From assembly GCF_035967765.1 (NCBI RefSeq), contig NZ_JAYWIT010000027.1: a stretch of 64,000 bases of DNA. One strand, written 5' to 3'. This DNA comes from Conexibacter stalactiti. Lineage in GTDB: Bacteria; Actinomycetota; Thermoleophilia; Solirubrobacterales; Solirubrobacteraceae. A program made the position numbers and the translations under genes. This document shows, in pieces, positions 50,090 through 60,270 of the stretch (position 1 is its first letter; the number at the start of each line of letters is the position of its first letter). The notes beneath the pieces were generated by a model, which saw nothing but the letters and a program-made list of their open reading frames with translations, was not told the origin of the DNA and did no database searches.

Positions 50090-53000
50090 CTAGCGCCGGA
50101 CCTGCACCGTGACGGTGCGGGTCACGGTCTGGCTGCCGATCTTCAGCGACACCCGCACGGCGTGCGACGCGACCTTCGCGGTGCGGCCGACCTTGAGTTG
50201 CACCGTGATCGTGCGCGCCTGGCCGCCCTTCAACGAGGCGATCTTCAGCGACGTGCGGCCCGAGACGCGCAGCGCCTTCGGCGCCTTCGTCGTCGCCGAG
50301 GCGCTTCGCAGCGTCGTGGCCGTGCGGTTGCTGATCCGGAACGACACGCGGGCCGTCTGGCCGCGGCGGACCGAGACCTTCGACCGGGTCGCCGCGAACG
50401 CGAACGTCCCGTCGCGACCGGCCGCGCCGGCATCGCCCTTCGGGCCGATCGGACCCTGCGGACCGATCGGGCCCAGGAGGCCGACGCCGTTCAGGCCGTC
50501 CCTGCCGTTCGCGCCGTTGGCACCGTTCGAACCGGCGTCGCCCTTGTCACCCGGCGCGCCGGGGGCACCCGGAGCGCCATCCTCACCAGGCGTCCCGGCG
50601 GGCAGCGTGGTGCTCGTGCCCGTCAGCGGGACAAGCGTCTGACTGCCGGCGACGTTCGCCTTGATGACGAGCTGCCCGGCCGTCGTGGCGCCCTCGCGCG
50701 CCGGAGCGAAGCGCACCTGCACGCGGCAGCTCCCGCCGGGCCGGATCGTCTCGCCCTCGCACTCGTCGGCCGCGATCAGAAACTCACCCTCCGACGCGTC
50801 GTCGTCGCCCTTGTAGCGCACGTCGCTGACCTTCAGCAGCTGCGCGCCCGGGTTCGTGACCGTGACCCACTGGCCGGCCCCGGTCGTCCCGGCGGCCTGT
50901 GCGGCGAACGTCGGCGCCGTGGCCTGCGCGACCGCGCCGATGTTCGGGTTGTCGAGCGCGAACCAGTCGATGCGCGACTTCTGCTTGAACGGCCGCCCGT
51001 GCAGGCGCTTGTTCTTCACCGTGCTGCTGTTGTACGGCGTGTACTGCCGGGACTCGCCCTGGTCGAGCGCCGTCTGGACCTTGCCACCGGGAACCAGCAG
51101 GTCGGGCATCGCGCCGATCGCCTCCCACCCGTCTTCGTTGTCGGCCCAGGACTCGGCGCTCTCGGGCAGCGACCGGACGAGCACCGGCTGGTCCGCCCGC
51201 TCGCCCGTCCAGCTCCACAGCCCGTAGGAGCTGTCACCCACGATCGGGCCCTGGGCGATGATCAGGTACTGGTCGTTCTTGTTCTTGCGGATCTCGCGGA
51301 TCGTCCCGCCCCCGAGGTCCAGGAGGATCGGCTCGTCGAACTCCGCTCTCTCGCCGTCGCCGCCGTGGAGCTTGTCGAAGTTCGTCACCGGCACGATGAT
51401 GGCCCTCGTCCCCGAGCGCTGGTTTCGCACGCCGAGGTACAGCGTGGAGGTCGAGCCGGGCGCGAACTCGGCGCCCTCGGTGTTCAGCTCCGCCGACGCG
51501 GCCGACATGCCGAGCGGGCTGCCGTGGGCGGCGTCCCAGCGCTGCAGGTCCGGCATCAGGTCCTGGTAGGGCGTCCCGACGGGAACGACCCGCGCGGCGG
51601 CCCCCCGGCCGACGAGCCGGGTCTTGTAGATGTCGTAGCGGTTGTCCTCGTTGAGCTGCGAGCCGAGCCAGTAGATCGTGTCGCCGGCGCGCGCGGACGA
51701 CTCGAAGTCGACCTCGTTCTCGACGCCGCTCTGGAGCGGACCGACCTGGAACGACGCGACCGGCAGGCCCGAGATCCGCGAGTCGTACAGGCGGATGTCG
51801 TTCTTCTCGTCGTCGGCGACCAGCAGGTGCCCGTCACCGACGTCCTGCGCCGTCGAGAGGTCCGACGTGCTCTGCAGCACGCGGCTCGTCGGCGTCGTCG
51901 GCTTCGTCGCCCAGTAGTCGAACGACAACGTGCCGGTCTTGCCGGCCAGCCCGGTCACCGTCAGCGTGATCCGCGCCTTGCCGTGGCCGACCGGCTCGAA
52001 CGCGACGCGCCGGTCGGCCCCGTGGCCCGTCACCGTGACCTTGTCACTCGCGACGACCGCCGGGGTGTCGCTCTGGACGTCGGTGATCCGCAGCTCGTTG
52101 GCCGGGACGCTGCCGCCGGCGACGAACTCCTGCTTCACCGAGACGGGCAGCGTCGGGTTCGTCGGGTCGCCGACGACCCCGGTGAAGCCCTCGATCAGCT
52201 CGAGGTCGTACGGGGCGGTGATCGCCGGGGCGGCGAGGTCCGCGGGGGCGGGCTCTGTCTCGGCGACGGCGATGGCGCTCGGCGAGTTGCTGGTGCTGCC
52301 GGGGAGCTGGGTGAACTCGGCATCCGGCACGACGGAGAGGGGGCCGCCGGTGAGGCCGACCGGGATCACCTTCCGGGTCAGGAAGCCCGTGACGTACAGC
52401 CGCGAGCCGCGCGGGCCGAGCGCCGCGGCGCGCCCGCCCTGGTTGGTCGTCCCGAGCTTCACGCGCTCGAGCTCGGCGTGCGTCGCGAGGTCGAACCGCG
52501 ACACGTACGAGTCGTGGGCGCTCGTGTAGTGCGTCACCAGCAGATCGCGGCCGTCGCCGCTGACGGTGAACGTGCCCGCGATCGTGTTGACGAGCAGCGG
52601 GATCGACGGCTTCTCGGTCATCGTCGCGAGGTCGACGACCTGCACGAAGGAGCGGGAGCCGTTGAGCGTGTTGGCGTAGAGCGTCGCGCCGTCGGGGCTG
52701 ACGAGCAGCTGGTTCGCGCCCTCGGCGATTCTCAGCCCCGGCTTCAGCAGCCCGGTCGCGAGGTCGAGCTCGGCGACGTCGCGCTGGTTGACCGCGACGA
52801 ACAGCCGGCCGTCGGGGGCGAACGCCAGCGTGGTGACGGTTCCCGTCAGCGTGATCGGCGTGCCGACCACCGGGGTCGCGCCGGAGACGTCGATCGGCAC
52901 GACGCGCGGGCCGGCGGCGACGTAGAGCGTTCTGCCGTCCGGCGCGAGCCGGGCCGTCGCCGGCTGGGCCAGGTCCGGGGACGCGACCGGCGTTCCCAGC

Positions 53001-53275
53001 GTGTTCGTCGCGACGTCGATCGGCGTGACGACGCCGGTCGTACCGCCGTGCAGGACGTAGGCGGTTCTGTCATCCGCCGTGACCTCGATGCGCTTGGTGT
53101 TCGTCGGGCTGAGCGCGGGCAGCGCGACCGGCTGCCCCGTCTCGAGGTTCACGGCGTAGAGGCCAGAGCTGGTCGTGCCGACGTAGGCGGTGGATGCGAC
53201 GGACACCGAGCTGGTCAGGCCGAGCAGGCCGAGCGCCGAGAGCGCGGCCACGGCCGGCCGGCGGCCGTGGCGCAT
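50090..53275 (-). CDS. Large secreted protein: beta-propeller, Ig-like and collagen-like parts
   Basis: A 1061-residue protein from ATG 53275. A signal peptide (about 1-27) precedes seven or so YVTN/WD-like propeller repeats (about 30-340; VSPDGATLYANTLNGSRSFV and similar). A second propeller-like region (about 450-780; GDGHLLVADDEKNDIRLYDS) and an Ig-like choice-of-anchor domain ending VPLTGTS follow. Gly-X-Y repeats (GEDGAPGAPGAPGDKGDAGS onward) and a ~90-residue basic domain (VRRGQTARVSFRISNRTATT) end the protein. It is presumably a surface or matrix protein. It is divergent from the LysR gene. Confidence 0.8.
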   Translation of the reverse strand: MRHGRRPAVAALSALGLLGLTSSVSVASTAYVGTTSSGLYAVNLETGQPVALPALSPTNTKRIEVTADDRTAYVLHGGTTGVVTPIDVATNTLGTPVASPDLAQPATARLAPDGRTLYVAAGPRVVPIDVSGATPVVGTPITLTGTVTTLAFAPDGRLFVAVNQRDVAELDLATGLLKPGLRIAEGANQLLVSPDGATLYANTLNGSRSFVQVVDLATMTEKPSIPLLVNTIAGTFTVSGDGRDLLVTHYTSAHDSYVSRFDLATHAELERVKLGTTNQGGRAAALGPRGSRLYVTGFLTRKVIPVGLTGGPLSVVPDAEFTQLPGSTSNSPSAIAVAETEPAPADLAAPAITAPYDLELIEGFTGVVGDPTNPTLPVSVKQEFVAGGSVPANELRITDVQSDTPAVVASDKVTVTGHGADRRVAFEPVGHGKARITLTVTGLAGKTGTLSFDYWATKPTTPTSRVLQSTSDLSTAQDVGDGHLLVADDEKNDIRLYDSRISGLPVASFQVGPLQSGVENEVDFESSARAGDTIYWLGSQLNEDNRYDIYKTRLVGRGAAARVVPVGTPYQDLMPDLQRWDAAHGSPLGMSAASAELNTEGAEFAPGSTSTLYLGVRNQRSGTRAIIVPVTNFDKLHGGDGERAEFDEPILLDLGGGTIREIRKNKNDQYLIIAQGPIVGDSSYGLWSWTGERADQPVLVRSLPESAESWADNEDGWEAIGAMPDLLVPGGKVQTALDQGESRQYTPYNSSTVKNKRLHGRPFKQKSRIDWFALDNPNIGAVAQATAPTFAAQAAGTTGAGQWVTVTNPGAQLLKVSDVRYKGDDDASEGEFLIAADECEGETIRPGGSCRVQVRFAPAREGATTAGQLVIKANVAGSQTLVPLTGTSTTLPAGTPGEDGAPGAPGAPGDKGDAGSNGANGANGRDGLNGVGLLGPIGPQGPIGPKGDAGAAGRDGTFAFAATRSKVSVRRGQTARVSFRISNRTATTLRSASATTKAPKALRVSGRTSLKIASLKGGQARTITVQLKVGRTAKVASHAVRVSLKIGSQTVTRTVTVQVRR

Positions 53276-53583
53276 GAGCCTCCGGGACGGCGCCGCAGGG
53301 AACGGCCGGGAGGAATACGGATCGACCGCTGGAAGCAATCGGGCGGGGCGTGGTGACACGTGACGGTCCTTGCTCGGAACGGGGAACTGAGGAATCGTCA
53401 GCTTTGGGAGGGGCAGACCTGTCACCAGTCAGTGACTGATTTGTTCAACTTCTCACCCGATTGGCAACATCGCGGATGCAAGTCGTCAGAGGTTGTGTTA
53501 AGACGGTGAAACCGCCTACGCGCCAACACTCGATGGCGTAGCGTCCGCCGAATGCGCTGGGCCTCCGGAGTCGCCGAGCACAG
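53276..53583. promoter_or_regulatory. Divergent promoter region between collagen-like protein and LysR genes
   Basis: A 308-bp region, T/A-richer than its surroundings around 53425-53535. It holds TCAGTGACTGA (53429-53439), an odd-centre palindrome in a CAGTCAGTGACTG context, and TTGTGTTAAG near 53495. A LysR regulator commonly binds a T-N11-A palindrome between itself and a divergent target, so this arrangement suggests that it controls the collagen-like gene. Confidence 0.4.
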
Positions 53584-54468
53584 GTGATCGCGTCGCTGTC
53601 GTGGCAGCACGTGCCGAGCTTCCTCGTCCTCGCCGATGAGCTGCACCTCGGTTCCGCAGCGAGACGGCTGGGCTTGTCGCGGCAGACGCTCGCCAAGCGG
53701 ATCAGGCTGCTGGAGGAGCAGCTCGCCGCGCCGCTGTTCACGCGCACGACCCGCCGCATCGAGCTGACGCCGGCGGGCGTCGAGCTGCGCGAGCGCGCCG
53801 GTCCCGTCCTCGAAGCGATGGACGACGCGGTGCGTCACGTGCAGCGCGCCGTCGCCCGCGGACGGCTGTCGATCGGCATCAGCACCGACCTGATGAACGA
53901 CTGGGACGTCCGCGTCGACGCGTGGATCCGAGAGCGCGCCGAAGCGGCGGAGCTGGAGCGTCGCATGCCCGACGACGCGCTGCGGCTCGTCCGTGCCGGG
54001 CGGCTGGACGTCGTCGTGATAGTCGGCGTCGGCGAGGACGAACCGCACAGCGTGCTCGTCGGGCACGAGCCGACCGTCGTCGTCTTCCCTGACATGCATC
54101 CCGCCGCCGGCCAGCAGGCGGTCCGAGTCGGCGAACTGCGCGACCTGCCGGTCGTCGTCACCGACGTCGCGAGCGTCGACCACCACCGCGCGGCCGTCGA
54201 GCTGCTGCATGGAGACGCCGACCTGCCCTATCTGCTCGCGCCCCGCATCGGCACGATCCGCGCGGGCCTCATCCACGCCGCGCGCCTCCACGGCGCGGCC
54301 GCCGTCGTGCTCTCCCGCGGCCTCGAGCCAGCGGACACCGCCGCGCTCGCCGCCCTGCCGCTGGACCCGCCCCTCCTCCTTCCCGTCACCGTGATCGCCC
54401 GGCCCGGGCTGCCGGACGAGCTGCTGACCTCGCTCGCCGACCACCTGCTCGGCCCGCCGGCCGGGTAG
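53584..54468 (+). CDS. LysR-type transcriptional regulator
   Basis: A 294-residue protein from GTG 53584. The N-terminal winged helix has LADELHLGSAARRLGLSRQT, then LAKRIRLLEEQLAAPLFTRT, and ELTPAGVEL at the linker helix. Residues ~90-290 form the periplasmic-binding-like effector domain (LSIGISTDL, LDVVVIVGVG). The ligand is unknown. It faces the large secreted-protein gene across a 308-bp region. Confidence 0.85.
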   Translation: MIASLSWQHVPSFLVLADELHLGSAARRLGLSRQTLAKRIRLLEEQLAAPLFTRTTRRIELTPAGVELRERAGPVLEAMDDAVRHVQRAVARGRLSIGISTDLMNDWDVRVDAWIRERAEAAELERRMPDDALRLVRAGRLDVVVIVGVGEDEPHSVLVGHEPTVVVFPDMHPAAGQQAVRVGELRDLPVVVTDVASVDHHRAAVELLHGDADLPYLLAPRIGTIRAGLIHAARLHGAAAVVLSRGLEPADTAALAALPLDPPLLLPVTVIARPGLPDELLTSLADHLLGPPAG

Positions 54469-54488
54469 GTCACGTCCGGGAGGACTCC

Positions 54489-54605
54489 CTACGTGTCGAG
54501 CTGCTCGCGCTCGGCGGTGAGTGCGGCGAGCAGGCTCTGCGGGCCGCCGATCGCGAGCGCGACCGGGTCGGCTGTGAAGTCGTGCTCGCTGCGGAGGTCG
54601 AACAT
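54489..54605 (-). CDS. Very short open frame, possible gene fragment
   Basis: A 38-codon frame (MFDLRSEHDFTADPVALAIG, then GPQSLLAALTAEREQLDT) with good third-position bias; a GTG at 54632 extends it to 47. No family is recognised. It is the only coding-like signal in the ~310 bp between the LysR gene and the next secreted-protein gene. Confidence 0.25.
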   Translation of the reverse strand: MFDLRSEHDFTADPVALAIGGPQSLLAALTAEREQLDT

Positions 54606-54766
54606 GCAGCGCAGTTCGGTCGATTCGATCACGGTCGATCACGACGACCTCCCAACCGGTGACGAGTACCCCGCCACCGTCGCCGCGACGCCGGCGCAGG
54701 ATCCCGCGATGCGGACGCTCGCGCAGCCGCCGTCGTAGTAGCTCACCGCGCGGTTCGACCGCCGCG

Positions 54767-54772
54767 TACGAT
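54767..54772 (+). promoter_or_regulatory. -10 box TACGAT before the broken secreted-protein gene
   Basis: TACGAT ends 7 nt before ATG 54780, matching the leaderless arrangement of other genes in the window. It argues for 54780 over the ATG at 54771, which overlaps the box. Confidence 0.4.
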
Positions 54773-54779
54773 GCCGCGC

Positions 54780-57700
54780 ATGCTCTGGTCGCCGCGCAGT
54801 TCGGGCCGGCTTCGTGCCGCCCTCGTCGCCCTCGTCCTGCTCGCCTCCGGCGCCCTCGCCGCGACGGCGTCGGCAGCGACCTCGCGCCTCGTCGTGACGC
54901 CGCGCGCCGGCGCCGAAGTGACGCGCACGCCGCTGACGGTGACGATCAGAGCCCCGGCCTCCGCGGCCGCGCTGCGCGTCACGCTCAACGGCGTCGCGAT
55001 CACCGACCGCTTCTCGGCGCCCGACCGCCGCGGCCGGCGCACGCTGCGCGCCTCCGCGAACGACGCCATCCGCTACGGCCGCAACGTGCTCGCCGTCCGC
55101 GTCGGCAGAGCCGGGTCCGTGCGCCGCGCGCGCACCGCCTTCACCATCACGCGCGCCCGCCCCCTCGTCGGCGCCGGCCGTGACAGACGCGTCGTCGCGG
55201 GGCGCGCGGTCAAGCTCGACGGTCCGCCTCGCGCCCGCGGACCCCGCCCGCCGCACCGGGTCGCGCGGTCGCCTTCATCGGCGGCGTCGGCAACGGCGGG
55301 CAGCCGGGGACGCCGGCCGGTCTCGGCTTCCGCTGGAGCCTCGTGTCGAAGCCGAAGGGCAGCAGCGCGATGCTGAAGCTCGCCCCGCTGGCGCTGCAGC
55401 CGGCAACGGTGCAGCCGCTGAGGCTGCAGCCGGCGACGCCGACGCTCCTGACCGACACGCCCGGCAGATACACGGTCGCGCTGAAGGTCGTCGAGGGCAG
55501 CACCGCCTCGCTCGTCGACACCGTCACCGTGACGGCGACGCTCGACACGCCGCTGGTCCCGATCGACACGGCGGCGACGGTCGCCGGCAGACGCGGCGTC
55601 GCGATCGGCTAGCACCCGGCGCTCAACGGCAACAGAGCGCCCTCCGGCCCGAGCCAGGCGTTCTACCCGCGCAACGGCAACGCGCTCCAGCTCGTCGTGC
55701 TCGACCGCAGCACGCTGCAGCCGGTCGCGACCTGGGGCGGCCCGGCGAACACCGCCTCGATGACGACGCTCGCCCAGCAGGTGAGCGGCTACGACGACGC
55801 GCAGCTCGCGATCATCACCACCTGGGCCGATCCCGGCTGGGCGGCGATCGGCCACCCGGGCGTGGGGCTCACGGCCAGAGGCGAAGGGCCGGGTGAGATC
55901 GGCTCCGCGCAGTTCCCGCTCTTCTACGCCCCGGACCCGCTGATCGACGGCCAGATGACGTGGGTCGGCGTGCCGGGCTCGCCCGCCGGCTCGGCGTGGC
56001 AGACGTTCGGCGTCCCCGGAGGCGCCGGCGTCAGCACGCTCGACGGCTTCCTCGCGCCCGACAGCAACGACAACTACGTCTACCTCGCGGGCAGACCGAC
56101 GACCTTCGACCTCGGCCCCGACAGCGCGGGCAGCACGAGCGCCTCGCTGCAGATCGGCGCGGCGACGTACAGAGCGTCGCTGCCAGCCGGCCAGGGCGGC
56201 TTCACCGTCGCCTACCTCGACGCCCGCTCGCTCGCGCCGACGGCGCAGGGCCAGCAGACCTACGCGACGACCAACGGTGACGGCACGCCGAACCTCAGCG
56301 AGATGACGCGAATGACGACCGACCTCGGCACGGCGCAGAGCAATCGCTCCCCGATGATCGTCGCGATCCGCTCGATCGGCAACGTGCCGCTCGCGCCGAT
56401 TGGACTGCAGCCGCCGAGCTACAGCGGGCCGTTCGACAGCGCCTACGCGGACGCGCTCGACGCGCTCTCGACGGCGGTCGCGCTCAGCGGCGGCAGCGCG
56501 CAGACGTTCATCGCGATGGCGACCGCGCCGCTGACGGGCGCCAGCGCGGTCAACTCCTACTCGCTGCTCGGCTCCAACGGCCAGCCGAGCCCGCTCGTCC
56601 CCCAGCTCGGCAACCAGGGCCAGGGCGCCGAGGTCGGCAGCGGGCGCTCGCCCGCGCCCGCGTCGACCGAGCTGAGCGGCCAGCTGATGCGCGATCACTG
56701 GCAGCGCTACGCGCCGGCCGGCGGCGTCGCCGCGGACTCCGGCGCGACGCTGCTGGAGACGGCGCTCGCCGAGCCGAGCAGCTGGCCGTTCACCTCCACC
56801 AGCGCCGGCAACGCCGCCGTCGCCTGCATCGGCGTCAACGTCGCGGACCTCGGCGCCGACCCGCGCGCGGCGTACTGGACGCAGCCGTACTCCGGCAGCG
56901 ACTGGCTCACGATCCAGTCGCAGGTGAGCGCGCTGAGACCGTCCGCCTGCCCGAGCGTCGCGGTCGCGCTGTTCCGCCAGGTGCGCGCCCAGATCGCGAC
57001 CGAGATCGGCTGGGTCGTCAACGTCGACAGCTACATCGACTCGCTCGTCACCCCCTTCACCAGCGACGGGCTCAGCTCGTTCGCCGACCTCGCGTCGATC
57101 ACGCAGGACGTCGTCAGCGCGGTCAAGCCGCCGCCGAGAGCGACGGCCAGATTCAGCATCCTCGGCCTGTTCATCGACATCGCCGATCTCGCCGGCGGCT
57201 TCGACGTCCCGGCCGCGGACGCGATCTCGGCGTCATGGGCGCTGACGGGCTTGCTCACGCCGGGCGCCGGCGGCGATCCGTCGGTCGACCTGACCGACGA
57301 GGTCGAGGACACGGCCGCCAACATCGGGCAGGATCTCGCGACCGAGCTGCAGACGATCTCCGGCAACTACGGCAACCTCGTCAACGTGATCGTCGCCGAC
57401 TACGCGAAGCTGCGGACGGTCGGCACGCTCGGCGGCTGCGTCTCGGGCCCCGGCTGCACGCCGGCATGGAGATTCACGAGACGGCAGCAGGACGCCGCCT
57501 CGCGGATGTTCGAGGTCAGCGCGCGGCGCCAGATCTGGGGCGGCATCCTTCCGGCCGCCTACCCGTACGTGCTGCAGACGTCGAGCAACACGAACGCGTA
57601 CAACGGCACCTTCCAGGGGCCGCAGGAGCAGATCTCGGGGATCGGCTGCGACTTCGCGCAGCCGTTCCCGGTCGCGACGCCGGTCTTCCTCCGGTATGGC

Positions 57701-57973
57701 ATCCGCCAGGTCGGCAACACGCCGTTCATGGTCCTCTCGCAGACCGACTTCCAGGGCGCGAGCTCGCCGGCGACGAACTTCCCGCCACCGAGAAGCAACG
57801 TCGTCAGAGACCTGACGACGCTGTTCGCCCCGCTCGACCCGGCCGGCGACCCGAGCAGAGGCGGCCTCGGCGTCGACCAGTACGACTTCATGGTCACGAA
57901 CTGGACCTGGACCGACGACACGACGAGAGCGCCGACGCCGGCGCTGAAGCAGTGGCGCGGCTGCGGCGGCTGA
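54780..57973 (+). pseudogene. Large secreted protein gene broken by a frameshift and an in-frame TAG
   Basis: The first frame encodes a signal peptide and a strand-rich domain to about VVAGRAVKLDG (55220). A frameshift between about 55215 and 55265 leads to the frame VAFIGGVGNGGQPGTPAGLG, then FRWSLVSKPKGSSAMLK. This runs to TAG at 55610-55612 and continues in the same frame (HPALNGNRAPSGPSQAFYPR) without another stop to 57973. Restored, it would be about 1060 residues, with no membrane anchor and an unrecognised ~750-residue main domain (YDDAQLAIITTWADPGWAAI). Reading-frame decay or base-calling errors are both possible. Confidence 0.65.
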
Positions 57974-58146
57974 GCCGCCGCGGTCGCGGTCGCGGACTCA
58001 GTCACCCTGCTGCGACGTCGAGCGCCACGCGCCCCGGGCAGATCGAGACCGCCGCCCGCCGACGGCGCGGCGGGCTGAGTCGAACAGTTGCCGAGTTGCG
58101 CGGCGGGCGCGTCGCGGGTCGTGAGGGTGTCGCCGATCGCACGAGC

Positions 58147-60207
58147 ATGTTCCACGTGACCAACGCCTGCGCGCGGTCGCCGCGCGCCGCGCGGCGACGA
58201 CTCGCTCGGAGCGCGACCGCGCTCGCCTCGTTCCTGCTGCTCGGCGTGCCGCCGAGCAGCGCCCTCGCGGCCGGTTGGGTCGAAGGTCCGAGGCTCGCAG
58301 TGGCCGCCAACGCCCCCGGTGTGGCGGTGGGGGTCGCGCCCGACGGCGCGGTCGAAGCGGCCTGGTACGAGGTCGACGCGACCGGCATGCCGACCAGCCT
58401 GCAGGCGCAGCACGTGGCCCCTGACGGCGCCGTCGCCGCTCCCGTCTCGCTCGGAGCCGGAGCGAACCCGGTGATCGCGACCTCAACGAACGGCTCGAGC
58501 GCGGTCGCGTGGCTGCAGGTCGATCCCGCGCCCAGAGATGCGGTGCTCCATCTCACGCTGTTGGACGCCGGCGGCGTGAGAACGAGCGACGTGACCGTCG
58601 CGGCGTTCCCGGTCAGCGGCGTGGTGCCGTCCTACGACGTCGCGCTCGACGCGGCGGGGAACGCGACGATCGTCTGGGCGCAGCCGCAGACGAGAACGAG
58701 CGCGCCGCTCCAGGCGATGCGCGTCCGCGCCGACGGGACCCACAGCGACGCCGTCACCGTCGGCGACGCCGCGGTGGTCCAGCCGGGCTACGTCGTCGAT
58801 CCCTCACCGAGAGTCGCCGGCGCGCCTGACGGATCCGCGTGGATCGGCTGGGTCAGCAGCGCGGGCTCGCGGGCCCAGGCGGCTCGTCTGAACCCGGCCG
58901 GCGAACTCGACGTCCCGGCGGTCACGCTCTCTGCCCCCGACGACGAGGTCGGCGGCCTCGCGCTCGCCTCCTCGGCCACCGGCGGGACCGCGATCGCCTG
59001 GGGCGCCAACGACCCCGAAGCCAACGAGCCCGACCCGAGCGCGACGCCGACCTCGCACATCGCCGGTGTGCGCCTCGGCTCCGGCGGCGCGATCGCCGGC
59101 TCCGCGTTCGGCGTGACGGGCGCGATGTCGATCGCGCCCGGGTCCGGCCTCTACGGCATCCCTCCGTTCACCATCGGCGTCGGCCCCGACGGCGCGATCT
59201 CGCTCGCCTGGCTCCGCGCCGCCGGGCTCTTCCCGAGAGCGGCGTTGAGCCGCTTCGCGGTCGGCCAGGGCACCGTCGCCGCCCACCTGCTCGACCCCGG
59301 TGTCGCCGGCTCCGACGGCGAGGCCAACGCGCAGGTGAGCGTCGCGCCGGACGGCTCGGCGATCGCGACCTGGCAGTCGTTCTCGTTGGCGACCGGCGCG
59401 CAGACCCCGAAGGCCGCGCAGATCGCGCCCGACGGCTCGATCGGCGCGACCGGACCGCTCCCGATCACACTCCAGAACGCCTTCTCGGCGGCGACGCCGA
59501 TGCCGCGCGCGGCCAACGGCGCGAGCGCCTACGCCGCCGCCGTCATCGGCAACCTCGGCCCAGGCGCGGGCAGAGTGACCTTCACGGCCGGCCTCTACCG
59601 GGTCGGCACGCCCGGCCCGACGATCACGGCCGCCGTCCCGGCGACCGGCGTCGCGCTCACCCCGATCGCGCTCAGCGGCACCGTCTCCGGCGCCGCTGAC
59701 GACACGCTGACGTGGGAGTTCGGCGACGGCGCCAGCGCCAGAGGCCTGAACCTCACGCACGCCTACGTCACCCCCGGCACCTACACGGTCACCGCCCGCG
59801 CCAGCGACCGCCACGGGATCACCACGACCGTCACGAGACAGATCGCGATCGCACCGGCGCCGACCGGCGGCGGTCCGGCGCCGCCCCGCGCGACCGCGAC
59901 CGCCGCGCGCCTGAAGATCACGCGAGCGACCCGTGAGGGCGCGAAGGTGACTGTCCGCGGAACGATCGACAGACGCGCCGGCGGCAAGGTCACGATCGCC
60001 TACGCACAGCGCGTCAAGCGCAGAACGATCAAGGTCAGACAGAGCGCGAGAATCGCCAAGGGCGCCTGGCGCGCGACGCTGAGACTCCCCAGAACGCTGA
60101 ATCGAGGAAAGGCCGCCAGCGCCAAGGGCACGGTCACCGTGACCTTCTCCGGCACCACCGCCGTCAGACGTGCGCACGCCACGCGCACCGTCTCACTCGC
60201 GACGTAG
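58147..60207 (+). CDS. Secreted repeat protein with PKD domain
   Basis: A 686-residue protein from ATG 58147. A signal peptide runs to about residue 40 (LLLGVPPSSALAAG). About eight repeats of a ~50-residue propeller-like unit follow, with VAPDGAVEAAW, LDAAGNATIVWAQ, GAPDGSAWIGW and VAPDGSAIATWQ. A PKD domain lies at about 500-575 (TWEFGDGASARGLNLTHAYV). A ~100-residue basic C-terminal domain ends the protein. It contains many AGA arginine codons. It is probably a surface protein, and nothing indicates an enzyme. Confidence 0.8.
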   Translation: MFHVTNACARSPRAARRRLARSATALASFLLLGVPPSSALAAGWVEGPRLAVAANAPGVAVGVAPDGAVEAAWYEVDATGMPTSLQAQHVAPDGAVAAPVSLGAGANPVIATSTNGSSAVAWLQVDPAPRDAVLHLTLLDAGGVRTSDVTVAAFPVSGVVPSYDVALDAAGNATIVWAQPQTRTSAPLQAMRVRADGTHSDAVTVGDAAVVQPGYVVDPSPRVAGAPDGSAWIGWVSSAGSRAQAARLNPAGELDVPAVTLSAPDDEVGGLALASSATGGTAIAWGANDPEANEPDPSATPTSHIAGVRLGSGGAIAGSAFGVTGAMSIAPGSGLYGIPPFTIGVGPDGAISLAWLRAAGLFPRAALSRFAVGQGTVAAHLLDPGVAGSDGEANAQVSVAPDGSAIATWQSFSLATGAQTPKAAQIAPDGSIGATGPLPITLQNAFSAATPMPRAANGASAYAAAVIGNLGPGAGRVTFTAGLYRVGTPGPTITAAVPATGVALTPIALSGTVSGAADDTLTWEFGDGASARGLNLTHAYVTPGTYTVTARASDRHGITTTVTRQIAIAPAPTGGGPAPPRATATAARLKITRATREGAKVTVRGTIDRRAGGKVTIAYAQRVKRRTIKVRQSARIAKGAWRATLRLPRTLNRGKAASAKGTVTVTFSGTTAVRRAHATRTVSLAT

Positions 60208-60218
60208 AAGAGAGCCAG

Positions 60219-60256
60219 GCGACCGCGACGGTGAGCATCGCGGCCGTCGCGGTCGC
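60219..60256. terminator. Bidirectional hairpin between convergent genes
   Basis: A 13-bp perfect stem (GCGACCGCGACGG with its complement at 60244-60256) and a 12-nt loop. It lies between the stops of the PKD protein gene and the glycosidase gene. Confidence 0.65.
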
Positions 60257-60270
60257 GGCCCTCTGCTGAT

